Assembly (NCBI GenBank): GCA_000727475.1
Contig: KL647302.1
Span: 1,683,234 to 1,747,233 of the forward strand
DNA from: Sarcocystis neurona
Taxonomy: Eukaryota; Apicomplexa; Conoidasida; Eucoccidiorida; Sarcocystidae
Reading direction: 5' to 3'
Length of the DNA stretch: 64,000 bases
The position numbers and the translations under genes were made by a program. Shown here piece after piece: positions 35,701 to 45,826 of this stretch (positions are counted from its first letter, which is position 1; each line of letters opens with the position of its first letter). Below the pieces are notes generated by a model. The model was not told the origin of the DNA. It ran no database searches and saw nothing but the letters and a program-made list of their open reading frames with translations.

Positions 35701-38700
35701 GTCCCGCTGCCTGCTGGGTGTCCCCACCACTTCCTCCACCTGCTGCTGCTGCTGCTGTATGCACTGCTACCGCTGCTGTGAAATCACGACGGACTGCGGC
35801 TCGCTGCTGCAGCTACCGCCCCTGCTATAACGCCGCCTCCCGCTGCTGCCGGTGTGCCACTGCTGCTGTTGTCACTGTTCACAGCACCACGAGGACGACA
35901 ACCCAAAGAAGCTGCTTCTCTCGCGCGGGCGGCCACGTGGCTCCTCCCCGGCCCTCCACAAGACGCGGCGTGCATACACCCGAGCACTTCCCACACGAAG
36001 ATAAAGCAGCAGCACGAGTTGCAGCCGCCGTGCAGCAGTTGGGCACGCGCGCGCGTAGGCGCGCCTCTTACCACCACCGCCGGCAGGCAGGCCAGCAGCG
36101 AGCCTCCTGCCGCGCAGCAGCAGCAGCACAGCCGCCCGAGCAGCAGCACACGTGCCGCAGCAGCAGCAGCGGTACCGCAGCGGCGTGCAGGAGGACCCGC
36201 AGCGCACGTGTCGCACACGCTTACCCGCCGAAGCAAGAGGAACGTTGCTCAGCCCGAGCAGCAAATATTTTTCCTGCAAATGTAAGCGGCCGATCATATA
36301 TTTCCACGTTCCCATGCATGCACTCGAGAGAGCGAAAACTCAGCACAACGTACGACACGGCGACGTACCACGTCACGCCATTCACCGTCAGATAAAAAAA
36401 AACACCGCTGCACCCCAAAAAATCACACACGCACTCTGTCTCCGTCTAAGAAAGCCGCACAATATGACGGGACACCCCACACCCAGGCCTACAGCCCTCG
36501 CGTCAGCGTAGTCGCACATGCACATGCGCTCGTGAATACGCGTGTGCCCATACCCATATATACATACACATACATACATACACGTATATATATACACGCA
36601 TATGCACATCATGCATACATATATAAACACACATACACACACACATATACATACGTACCGCCACACACAGACGTATTGTAGATCCACACGCATAGAGGGA
36701 AACTGAAGCAGCGCCCTCTCCTCTTGACTTCGAGACTTGGGGCGACCAAGTCGCCTCTTCGTGGCCCCCTCCCTCGCGACACAACCTGCGGTTTGCATGC
36801 GAGTACATACGGGCGTGCGCACGGGTTCCCCTATAACAGAGAGACACACATATTTACACGGGAGTAGACGAAGCACCCCACCGCGGCGTCAGCAAGTAAG
36901 CCCGCCAACAGCTGGCCTACCACACACATCTCCCTCTGCTGCGTCCCCCCCCCCCCCTAACCTCCTCTACAACACGCGCTTGGCTGCTGCTGGTGAATAT
37001 TCTTCTCGTCCTCTTCTTGCTCGGTGAGCGCACTCGCCGATCCTTCCTCCTTTAACGTCAACACAACCGCATGCAAAATATATATCCACCGCATCAATAC
37101 ACACCCCCATCTAAATACATATCTGCACATACCTCCGTGTGTGCATAGACGTACACAGAGAGCTACATACATGCAGCGGACGCACGCTTCGCCCACACGC
37201 AAGCACAGACATATGTAAGACAGCAGTGACGAACAGATATAATACGGACGAGTACAGAGAAAAGGAGCAACATTTGACAGACGCTTGCTGTCCATGTCTA
37301 CCTTCGCTCTGGAATGGGGCACGACCCGCCGGCGGCGTCAGACCTCCACCCGTCCCTGCCGCTGCCTTCTCTCAACGCACGCCCACATCCTGGCACTGCG
37401 GCAGTGCGTCAATACAAATTTTCCACATACATATATGTACATATTCCTCACGTTTGCTGCGCACAGAGACGGAGACATACATGTGACGGGGGGGCACATA
37501 CATATATACGCAGGTAGACATATATGTGTGTGCTGCCGTTGGCAGTGAAGAGACGGGCATCCACATATATATGTGTGCGTGGGTTCACGTCTGCAAGGCA
37601 GACAGTCGCACATGGATACACGTCTGCCCATACAACAAGCACACGACTACAACACACATACACCCACTTCTCCATCACATATGTACACACATATGAGAAG
37701 GACGTGCGTAGCGACCCAGACGTGTTATTTGTCCGCGAAGGTTCTTCGGAAGCGAGAGGCAGCAGGCGTATTTCCCCCTGGCCACAAAAAGGGCCTGTCT
37801 TCCTCGCCAGCGGTGGTGCAGCGGGCAGCGACGCAGAGACGTGCTTGCAGGTGATAGAGAAGAACTTTCTGGCGAAGAAGACTCGACGAACGACGGCTGC
37901 ACGTGTGTGTGTGTGTGTGTGGATATATCTGTCGCAAAGATTTATGGGGTGGACAGGGGGACGGACAAATATGCAGCCGGCTCAGGCACCCGGGGGACGC
38001 GAAGAAGCCGCGGCGTGTGTGGTTCAGAGCCCCCTCCCCCCCGTCCTCCCCCCCCCCCCCCCCCCCCCGGCCGAGCAGCGCAGCAGGGGGGCGCCGCAGC
38101 GCTACGGCACATGCGCCGCGCGTCTCGGAGACACAGCGACGGGGACGGAGACACGTAGGAGCGACGCGGGAAACAGAGAAGCACGGGGACGGCATACGCG
38201 CAGCGGCGATTGGAGAAACTCTGTTTTCCTGCAGGAGTGTGTGCAGGTGCACAGACATCAGGTATACACGCAGACGCAGGTGTACGTACACCGTGGACAG
38301 GGCGACAGAGACACGAAGAACCATCGCCACAGGCACGGAGACAGAGAGACACGAATGAAAGTGTGGGGAGGAGACACACGACCAGAGCGATAGCGCGGGA
38401 AGGGCTCTGCAACGGGTTTATGCAAGACGCTTTTCTGCCACGGCGACAGCACGGGAAGGACGCAGCCGAGTCGGCGGCTGGAGCCCCGCGCCGCAGCCGC
38501 CGCAGAGAGCGACACGCCGCAGCAGCACCAACCGCCGCAGCTGCGAGCCGGAGGACGTGCGCGGCAGCAGCAGGACACGGCAGCAGCAGGACACGGCGGC
38601 AGCCGTCCCCCGCGCCGCCACAGCATCCCCCGGCTGCTGGCGCTGCAGACTCCTTCGCGCAGGAGCAGCGGGGAGCAGACCCAGCAGCAAACGCAGCACG

Positions 38701-39906
38701 GGGAGAGGCGAGCAGGCCATCCGCAGGCGCACACAGCCACACCCACACAGAGACGCGCATGCACACACTTCGAAGAGGACGGAGGTTCGTGCGACCATTT
38801 CCTGCAGCGCCGCGCGAAGGAACAGCAGCAGGAGAGAAAAGAAACGGCAAGTGGCGCCTACCGGGCAGAAGAGCCCCCCCGACGGCGCTCATCGCGGCGT
38901 TGAGAAACTCCATCAGCTGCGGCACTTCGAGAGACGGCGGCAGGTTTCCTACGTAGAGTTCTCGTGCTGCTTTCGTAGCAGCTGCGTCGAGCGCCAGGCT
39001 GCTGGTGGGGCCGGAGAACGCCACGGATGGCGCGACGGTGCCGCTGAAGAGGCAGCTCGCAACGTTCAACGCGGTGCCATCTACGAGTTGCTGCTGCAGC
39101 AGTTTTTTCTGCTTCTCCTCTTCTGTTTCGCCTGTGGGGCGGGGCGGCGAGTCAAAACGGTACTGCTTCTTCCGTTCGCTCTTCCAGCTGCCGCCGTCGC
39201 CTCCGTCACGGTCGCTGCGGCTGCCACCGCCCCCGCGGTCGTGGAGGAACCCCTGAGAGCGGTGGTGGTGGTGATGCCGGTAAAAACTTGGCCCTCTGCT
39301 GCTGCGGCTGCGACTCCGCCGCCGACGTGAAGAAGAACTGCTGCTGTGGGACTCGCGCGCCAAAGACGACACGCCCGGGGAACGAGAACGGGATCGCGGG
39401 GAACCTTCGTCTCCTCCTCCTCCTCGCCTGTGTTTGCTGCTGCTGCGGTGACGTCTTAGACTGCTGCTCCGCCCATGACGGTGGAGACTGTTGCTGCGAC
39501 GTCGCCGACTGCTGCTGCTGCTCGAAGATGCCGAGTAGGAGCTCGCGTTGCTGCTGCTGCTGCCGTGACGCGCACTGCGACTGCGCGACCGTCGGTGCTG
39601 CTGCTGCCCGTAGCTGCTGCTGCCGCTCCCCACATCGCGCGGTGCATGCGCACTGCGAGATCCCTGTGAAGAACCGCCCCACCGCGGAGGGGAATACGAC
39701 GGACGAGACACCGGCGAAAGGTGCCGCGGCCGACTGCTGTCGCCCCGTCCTCCTCCGCTGCCTTCCCTCGAGTTGCGGTACGATGCGCCGCTGCTGCTGT
39801 AGCCACGGCCGTCCTGGTGATGCCGACTGCTGCTGCTGCCGCCTTTGCTCGACGACCGCCGGGGTGACCCGGACCGCCGGCGGTAGTTACAACCCGAAGA
39901 ACTCAT
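23717..39906 (-). CDS. U2AF2: U2AF large subunit (U2AF65-type splicing factor)
   Basis: Binds the polypyrimidine tract and recruits U2 snRNP to 3' splice sites. Exons (minus strand): 39906-38862, 34797-34677, 32743-32346, 30003-29942, 28578-28507, 27337-26984, 25528-24959, 24503-23717; all seven junctions agree in phase. Exon 1 starts MSSSGCNYRRRSGS, carries a long RS-rich domain, an FDSPP segment where U2AF65 has its U2AF35-binding motif, and the start of RRM1 (RELYVGNLPPSLEV). Exon 2 completes RRM1 (HYAFVEFRTMEEA). Exon 3 has IGRPKTYPQEL plus an Ala-rich linker. Exons 4-6 are RRM2 (LCVLNLPPVMSEEK, VRQLMETFGPLN, CVVEYLDMESQQQAIEIL) with an acidic insert. Exons 7-8 are the UHM (LLDDKEYEEIVEDI; ALNGRKFGGKVV), split by a Gln/Glu-rich insert of over 100 residues. 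The usual end of the family is followed by a Gly/Ala/Pro-rich extension that stays open only if the G9 run at 24214-24222 is one base shorter. Confidence 0.93.
24214..24222 (-). other. Frame break at a G9 run in U2AF exon 8
   Basis: On the coding strand nine G residues follow the codons for PPVPA. The frame from RRM3 continues as an Arg/Cys/Ser-rich reading typical of out-of-frame GC-rich DNA. The neighbouring frame after this point reads GPAGGPATPGGG and then a regular Gly/Ala/Pro-rich sequence to a stop at 23717. Removing one G joins the two. A sequencing or assembly indel, a strain polymorphism, or a true altered C-terminus are all possible. Confidence 0.6.
26440..26910. repeat. Decayed minisatellite in U2AF intron 6
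   Basis: The core GGAAGAACTCCC followed by ATACA (with variants) recurs near 26544, 26580, 26630, 26667, 26718, 26760, 26816, 26858 and 26890. The spacings are about 35-60 bases and the copies are separated by TATATA/ACACAT sequence. Divergence is high. It lies in the intron between the U2AF exons 27337-26984 and 25528-24959. Confidence 0.55.
28800..29285. repeat. TATATA/ACACAC low-complexity DNA with three 30-base repeats
   Basis: U2AF intron 4 contains long TATATG stretches (28838-28925, 29125-29275). It also has three copies of a block TCACAC-n2-ACACCTAYACATAT at about 29054, 29110 and 29184. It has no coding potential, and the many short open frames here are artefacts of TA-rich sequence. 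Confidence 0.55.
32346..32346 (-). other. Probable GC donor (GC-AG intron) in U2AF gene
   Basis: Exon 3 appears to end CACAG|GCAAG, a good match to the consensus of GC-AG introns (AG|GCAAGT). The phase (one base left over) matches the acceptor at 30003 (CATGCAG|GC), giving Gly and a smooth join of the Ala-rich linker to RRM2. GT dinucleotides slightly upstream would need a different acceptor (phase 0, AAG|AAG) with a weaker pyrimidine tract. Confidence 0.5.
36945..36957. repeat. C13 homopolymer in U2AF intron 1
   Basis: Thirteen C residues, followed by TAACCTCC, within the 4.06 kb intron between U2AF exons 1 and 2. On the transcript this is a G13 run. Confidence 0.8.
38048..38068. repeat. 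C21 homopolymer in U2AF intron 1
   Basis: Twenty-one consecutive C residues (G21 in the pre-mRNA), about 800 bases after the intron 1 donor. It is the longest homopolymer in the window and its exact length is likely to be unreliable. Confidence 0.8.
38279..38292. promoter_or_regulatory. Palindrome GGTGTACGTACACC in U2AF intron 1
   Basis: A perfect 14-base palindrome, sharing its 12-base core with four sites in SPT6 introns. It is the only perfect copy inside the U2AF gene, about 570 bases into intron 1. Confidence 0.35.
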
Positions 39907-40218
39907 CGTCGTCGTTCCCTCTCCTCTCACACAGCAGCAGCAGCTTTCGGTCCTACAGCAACAACCGCCCTACACCGGGCAGCAGCAGCAGTAGCTGCGC
40001 ACGTAGAAGAAACAGGCCTTCCACCACACGTCTTCACCGGCCACCCGCAGAAGCAGCAGCAGCTGCCTCCCACCAAGAACGGCACGTCCTCTCCAGCTGG
40101 TAGCAGTCTCCTCCCCTGCAGCAACACCAGCTGTCGTGACGGCACCCGTCAAACTTCACACACATACAGAGACACGTACACAACGCAGTAGGGGTCCTGG
40201 ACACACGCACTCGGGAGG
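39907..40218. promoter_or_regulatory. Divergent spacer between U2AF and the 40.2 kb gene
   Basis: The U2AF start codon (39906, minus) and the best ATG of the neighbouring + strand gene (40219) are separated by about 310 bases. These contain CAG runs near 39935-40060 and no TATA-like element I would trust. If both starts are right, the spacer must hold both 5' UTRs and a bidirectional promoter. Confidence 0.35.
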
Positions 40219-41286
40219 ATGAAACGGTCGACAGCAGACAGCGAACCTCTGCAGTGCTTGCCCGCGGCCGAGCGCGCAGCAGACGACCTCCCGAGGCACC
40301 CCCTCGCCACAGGGAAAACCACCCCAACACAGAACAGCAGCACAGCGCGGCCGCAGGAAGGCCCGTACAGATGACTGCTGCCCGAAGGAGCTAGAATAAC
40401 CGCCGGCCCACAACAGACGTACGAACATTCACTGCGTGGACAGCAAGAAGGACAGCTGCCGTGCAGCAGCAAAACCGGCGTCGCTCGCAGACGCAGAGCG
40501 ACTTTCCCGAGGACACCGAGTTTCTAGTGGACGCGATTACCGAGGCAGACTCAGCCACGCGGCGGAGGACGGCCTCGTCGCAGCTGGTAAAGAAACAAGT
40601 GACAACACACAGAGACGCACCCAGGTGAGACTGACTTGTGATGAATTGCAAGCAGCTCGCCGCGCCCCAGAAAAAGGCCGACTTCTCCGTCAGCCTCGTC
40701 CCTATGCAATTGGAAAACACACCCCCTCTGCGCGACCTTCCGTACGCCTGCAAGCGTGTGTCCGTAGACGGGCAGGCACGGCTGTGCGCGTGAGTGTGAG
40801 TCGTGTGTGTTCACGTGGGAAGGGAGCCGGTAGACGCAGTCTCAGAGAGAGGAGAGCAGCTAGCTCTTTTGGTGCGCGTGCGGAGACGAATTTCAGGTGT
40901 ACATACACCGGGAAAGACGCCCAAGGACATGCGCTGCAGGTCCACTGCGGACGTCTGGAGAGAGGACCCCAAGGCAAGAAAGTAAGTGAGAAAAGCCACC
41001 TCTGTCCCCGCGGTCGCACGGGGAACACACGAGGAAGGGCCGCGACGTGCCGACGGGGAGAACCAACTACTGCAGCATAAACAAGCAACCTCCCTACCCG
41101 AAGTCACCGGCGCATGCACAGACTTTATTTACACAGGAAGACTGAGGCGCACAAATAAAAAACGACGGCGCGCCAGCAGGAAGCAGACGTACCCGCAGCC
41201 GGAGCAGCAGGCGTCAATACACGTGTCGCACTCAGCAGGGATGTTGGTTTTTACATGTATGCGTTGCTGGGGTGGTGCAGAATTAA
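40219..41286 (+). CDS. Hypothetical protein, six short exons (about 180 aa)
   Basis: Not recognised. The model joins 40219-40364, 40499-40586, 40656-40789, 40840-40896, 40940-40981 and 41211-41286. Every donor is GT, every acceptor AG, all phases match, and the total (543 bases) is an exact number of codons ending in TAA. Donors include strong GTGAGT (40790) and GTAAGT (40982). Coding-looking segments are FPEDTEFLVDAITEADSATR, KKADFSVSLVPMQLENTPPL and DLPYACKRVSVDGQARL. Two introns are only about 43-50 bases, which is a weakness. No signal peptide, membrane helix or known domain is visible. The start ATG is chosen because it is the first that connects in phase. It is divergent from U2AF. Confidence 0.5.
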
Positions 41287-42170
41287 ACACGCAGCCGGTG
41301 AGGCAGCAGGGATAAGTATATCATGGAGGAAGTAGCGATGGAGGCGCACAGGGCCGAGGCGGCACGGAGATGACGGACTGCTGGTGTACGTGCACAGGAC
41401 AGTGCACACGTATGTCTCTATATAGAGAGGAGGGGCTACAGCACGGCATATAAGAGCTAGAGGACAAACGAGAATGGGGTGCGATGGCTGTATGTTCTAC
41501 GAGTTTGGCGACGCAGCGATGCGGTGCGAAGAGAGCAAGAGGTGTACGCGTGGCAAAGACGAAGACAAATCCCGCGACGACTAGATTAAATGTGTTGACG
41601 ATCCAGCCGCGCGAGGAAGAAAAGTCAGCCGAGGCGAGGCGCAACGCAGGCAGGGGGGGCGGGAGCGAGAGGTCCGCAAAGGAGGAAAGCTGGGGAGACG
41701 AAAGACGGAGAGAAGTCTGCGGCGACCACTACAGCAGTCCAGCGCGCCCCGGGTGGTGGCAGGTTATTACTGCTGAGCCGGAAGAATAGGGGCAGAATTC
41801 GGAGAGGGCAGTCTACGAAGCAGCAAACGCGTGAATGCTGAGAGCAAGCCAGGAGGAGGGGCTACACAGCTTGCGATTTGCTGGGCAAGGGAGAGACTCG
41901 GCGGCGCGACGAGATAGGGTGACTTTTCGCGAGCAAAGTTGAGGAAAATTCAAATTGCACTCGAGTTCTGCCAGGCAGCAACGCAGAAGAAAATCCGTGG
42001 TGTCATGTCGACAAGGATATCCACGGCGGCCACAGCAGAACTGCTGAATGTCCACGGCGTCACCAGCGGAGGAAAATTTACCAGCTCTTTGTCGAAATGC
42101 TCGCCGCCTCCTCCTCTGCCGCTGCTTTTGGTCCTGCGCTGCTGTTGGGGTGGGCTTGTCCCTGTGGTTG
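41287..42170. other. Intergenic stretch with ambiguous open frames
   Basis: 41330-41920 shows no convincing gene. At about 41930-42110 both strands are open and protein-like in the same codon register: + contains EFCQAATQKKIRGVMSTRIS, - contains HFDKELVNFPPLVTPWTF. One may be an exon, probably an upstream exon of the 42.2 kb gene if on +, but neither is decided by splice phase. Confidence 0.35.
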
Positions 42171-42177
42171 AATGGCC

Positions 42178-44270
42178 GCGGCAAAGAATTTGGAAATGAC
42201 GGGCGGCGGGACGGGGAGAGGAAAGCAGACACGGCCGAGTACGGGGAGGACAGAGAGGACTGGATGCGGTTAACGGAGCTCTTTCTGCCGGGGAAAAAAG
42301 GGGGAGGAGACGTTCTGCTGGAGAGGATTAATACGGTGAGAGGGAATTTTTAAAGGCGGACACCGAGATGAGACAACTAACGGCAGATTCTGCACTCTTT
42401 CCCCCGCGGCAGCGGTAGCACAGCCAGAGGGAGCACGGGCAACCCGGCGGCGCCGGCTGCAAGATGACAGAGGACGGACCCAAACACTAGGGAAAATGGT
42501 GAATATCCGTTTTTACGCTGTGAAAGCTGCTCCTTCTCCTCCCCTGCGACGGAAAAAGAAACATGTTGGCAGCACCCTCCCGGGAACAACACCCGGAGGA
42601 CGGACGACCACAGGAGGACGCAGGGCGGCCTGCAGCGGCGGCTGCGAGTCGCAGAAGAAGGGGGAAAGTGCTAGTGTTTTTTCCAAAGAGGCAGCACTAC
42701 ATCGCCAAGAGGAGGTTCTACAAGAGCCGGGAGACAAAGCACACGAGGACGACCGGAGAAGAACTCATATCCCAAGAGGTTTAGGAGCGACAGCCGCAGC
42801 GCAGCAGCGAAGGAAAACTGCTCCCGTCCGCGCGTGGGGTTGTTGCGAGAGTGCTGTCATGCTGCTAGTCGGCGAATCTGCGACAGTTGCCGCAGTGCAA
42901 CAAGAAGGAAGAGAAAAAGGCGCGGAGAGGGATAATGAGCACGCCGCCGTGGAGAGAGAAACGTACACGCGCCACACCGCCCTTATTATACCCTCCACAC
43001 AAATCAGTCGCGACGAAGAAATGCAGCGGAGAGGGCCAGCACAGCTGCGGCACCACGTGCGCGGCCGAGCCCGGGGCAGCAGCAGATGCTGCTGCTGCAG
43101 CACTAGGCGGGGGAGCGGGAAACGGACATACGCAGCAGCACCTCGTTGGCACGAGAGCCGCAGCAACACGAGAGAGGGCAGCAGCACAGCGGGAGAGGAG
43201 CAGAGAGAAAGACGGAGGAGCAGTTGAAGCCCGGACCGACCCAATGGCAGTTCCTGCAGCGTCGTCCTAGAAGGACGCCGCCCACCACAAGTGGTCAGCA
43301 CCACCCCAGAATCAGCAACGCAGCACCGGCGAGGAAGGTGCCGGGCGACCGCAGCAACGCTTACACGCACGCAAACGCGCAAGTATTACACACCTGTAGA
43401 CCACCCGCAGCAGCAACGAAGAATCGCTGCTGCCAGGTTCTTAGGGGCGGCAGTGGCTCGCGCTCGCCTACATCCGGGGGAGGAGGCTTCCCAGCAACGC
43501 TGCCCATACACTCTCGTAGGGAGGCATCCCAGCGGCGCCGCAAGCGCGGATCCACCACCGCAGGAAAGGCGAGAGGTGTCTATTTCTCCGCACTGGCTTC
43601 ATACAACCGACGGCGAGGAGCGAACTCGCAGCAACGCCGCGCTCAGCTACTGCAGCATTCGGGTCAGCTGCCGCAGCTTCTTGAACACCTGCAACCAACA
43701 CGCGCACCACCGGGGCGCGAAGTGCCCGAGCACAAAAAAGGAGGAGCAACCGCAGCAGCGCCGCAGGAACAGCAGCAGAGTTCCTGGCAGCAGCAGCAGC
43801 AGCTGAGTTCTCGCTGCGAGAGGTACACACGCCACCAAAAAGCTGCAGCACCACACGCGGGACTGCCGTGGAAGTCGGTCGTACACGCCGGCACACCAAC
43901 AGCAGCAGTGGTAGAAAATACACTCGCGGGCCCTACAGGAGCCAAACAGAACCACACCACACCACCACCACCAAAAAGTGTCGCCACACAAGCATCTTTA
44001 CCGGGGACAACACCCAACTCCGGGTTCCTGTACCCCCACATACAATTCCACGTAAGTACGTAGCGGTGGTGGTGCTTATCGAACAGCAGGGACACGGAAA
44101 CGACGCATGAGGGCAAGGGGTTGGGTGCTCGGTACGCAGGAGAGCCACTGAAGCAGCAGAACAGGAGTCTGCTGCGACGTCGGCAGCAGCAGCAGAAGCT
44201 GCCGTTTATTGGCCGTAAACTGCACACAGAACGGCAGCACGATGTATCACGTGCTGCTGCTGCCGCGTAG
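42178..44270 (+). CDS. Hypothetical Gln/Arg-rich protein, partial multi-exon model
   Basis: Not recognised. The best pieces are: an exon ending at 42335 before GTGAGA (contains EDREDWMRLTELFLPG and GGGDVLLERINT); an exon from 42424 running open to 43227 (contains SAVMLLVGESATVAAVQQEG); an exon open from about 43107 to 44051 (contains EEQLKPGPTQWQFLQRR and poly-Q) with donor GTAAGT; and a last exon 44157-44270 reading LLRRRQQQQKLPFIGRKLHT and ending in poly-Ala before TAG. Junctions 42335/42424 and 44051/44157 agree in phase 0. The link between the second and third pieces and the true 5' end are unresolved. Charged, low-complexity composition suggests a nuclear or RNA-associated protein, but that is a guess. 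Confidence 0.42.
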
Positions 44271-45211
44271 TGGACGGCGTGCTCACGGGACGTTGCCACT
44301 TCGCGCAACACCAAGGGGTACGTGGAGCCGGCATGACCGCAGCAGGGCAGTACCACAGCAGCAGCGGTAATACTCACGAAGAGGATGATGTGCCCCCTTG
44401 GTTAGGGCGCTGCTGCAACTGGTGGAGCAGCGGCAGCATCTGTTTTTGGGACAGTCCCTCCTCCATTGCGCATGAGAAGCAAAGGGTGTACAGAGCAGCG
44501 ATGCCCTCCGCCGACAAAGTCCGGCAACAGCAGGAGCCTAGGACGCGAAACACGAGAGCTCCGCCTGCGGAGAAAACTGCAGCGGCACTAACAGCGATCT
44601 CGCACCGGCACTTCGCCAATGGCAGCACGGCACGCGGTGCCTGCGCAGAGAGGGTAGCAAGCACGCGAGAAAAGGAGCGCACAGAGCAAAGGGCAACCGC
44701 AGGAGACGCAGCAGCAGCAGCCTCCCAAGGTGCCCCCACCACCCTCGCCACTACCGTCGGGAGCAGCGCCTGCAGCTTAGCAGTAACAGCTGGCAGCTTA
44801 GCAATAAAAACCTCAAGAGAGAGTATGTACTATGGTAACCCGCAGCAGGGCCTTTCCCCGTGCGGATTGAAGCCCGACAGAACAACACGGTGGCACAGCA
44901 GGGCGCGCGCACCGAGGCTTGAGCGCGTCAGAACCGGCGTGTTCTGCTGCTGCTGCAGCAGCGCACCCGGAAGCGGCAGCAACGCCAACGAGAATCGCTA
45001 CACCACAAGCAGTCAGTCAGGTGTGACCAGGCCGACCCCACCAGCTGCAGCAGCACGAAGCCCCGACAAACGGCAGCAGCAGGAAGCCACAACAACAGCA
45101 GGAAGCGGCCGCAGCAGAGATCTGCTGCAGCAGAGGCACGTGCACGTGCTGCAACGCACGGGCTGCCCGACAGTCGCGCGGCCAACGCGGAGCGCGAGGC
45201 ATTGCACACAG
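44271..45211. other. CAG-rich region, strand ambiguous
   Basis: Protein-like readings coexist here: a + frame open from 44270 to 45358, a short + frame containing LVEQRQHLFLGQSLL that stops at about 44473, and a - frame (44751 to about 44378) containing AEGIAALYTLCFSCAMEEG that ends at a GTGAGT donor. At most one is real in each segment and I could not choose between them from splice phase. It may contain upstream exons of the 45.2 kb model. Confidence 0.3.
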
Positions 45212-45826
45212 GTGAAAAGTGCTGCTCACACTTTTCTGCAGTGGCCCCCCATATATCAGAGTGGGGCTTCTTGCCGCAGCTGTTTGTCTCGTTTCTTCGT
45301 GCTCTTCATCCCTGGAGCATTTTCCGTCAGACAACATCACCAGGCTACTTGCAGGTAGAAGGTCTTCGCATGCGCGTCGCCATACACACACACACACACA
45401 CAGAGTCGGGCACACACCCATCTACCCTCGCCTAGTGGCGTCAACAATCTAAATGTAGATGCAACCTACGCCCACACCTCTCTGTCGCTATCAACGGACG
45501 TGCAAATCCATATATATATACGTTTATATGTTCACCAGGCGTGGATGAAATTCGTGTGTGTGCGCGAGAAAGCGGGAGGGAAGCCGAGGTTCCGGTTCAA
45601 TAAAAAATTCGCCTCGAGTCATTTTCGGTTACATGCATATGCACCCACGTCGTATGTCGGCAGAGACAGCAGTTTCTCCTTCTTGCGCCAGGAGAAACAG
45701 CGGCAGCAGGCCGCCATAGCGGCAGCTGTTGGCGGATTGTGTGTGACCGCACGGGCAGTAGCAGCTGCTTGCAGAGCGCCCGCCCGTCGGCAGCCAGCGC
45801 GGGACCCGGTCGTAGCAAATTTTTGA
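45212..45826 (+). CDS. Hypothetical protein, last two exons
   Basis: Not recognised. Exon 45212-45354 lies between acceptor TTGCACACAG and donor TTGCAG|GTAGAA and contains SEWGFLPQLFVSFLRALHPW. Exon 45539-45826 starts after TTCACCAG and contains FRFNKKFASSHFRLHAYAPT and FSFLRQEKQRQQAAIAAAV, ending at TGA. Phase 0 agrees across the 184-base intron. The first exon needs one base from an upstream exon that I could not identify, so the 5' part is missing. A - strand frame over the first exon is also open, which lowers confidence. Confidence 0.38.

Noticed and set aside
37942..38861. Continuation of U2AF exon 1 as a longer open frame
   Set aside because: A clear donor (CCCG|GTAGGC) ends the exon at 38862 and the phase matches exon 2, which completes RRM1; the remainder is intron.
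40832..40898. SNARE-like reading ERGEQLALLV in the 40.2 kb gene
   Set aside because: It resembles an R-SNARE segment, but that frame does not match the phase of the preceding exon (40656-40789). The neighbouring frame does, and no membrane anchor follows.
44374..44751. - strand gene at 44.4-44.8 kb (AEGIAALYTLCFSC reading)
   Set aside because: The donor is good, but the next - strand exons I tried conflict with a + strand exon (44157-44270) that is better supported by phase and residues. Left as ambiguous.
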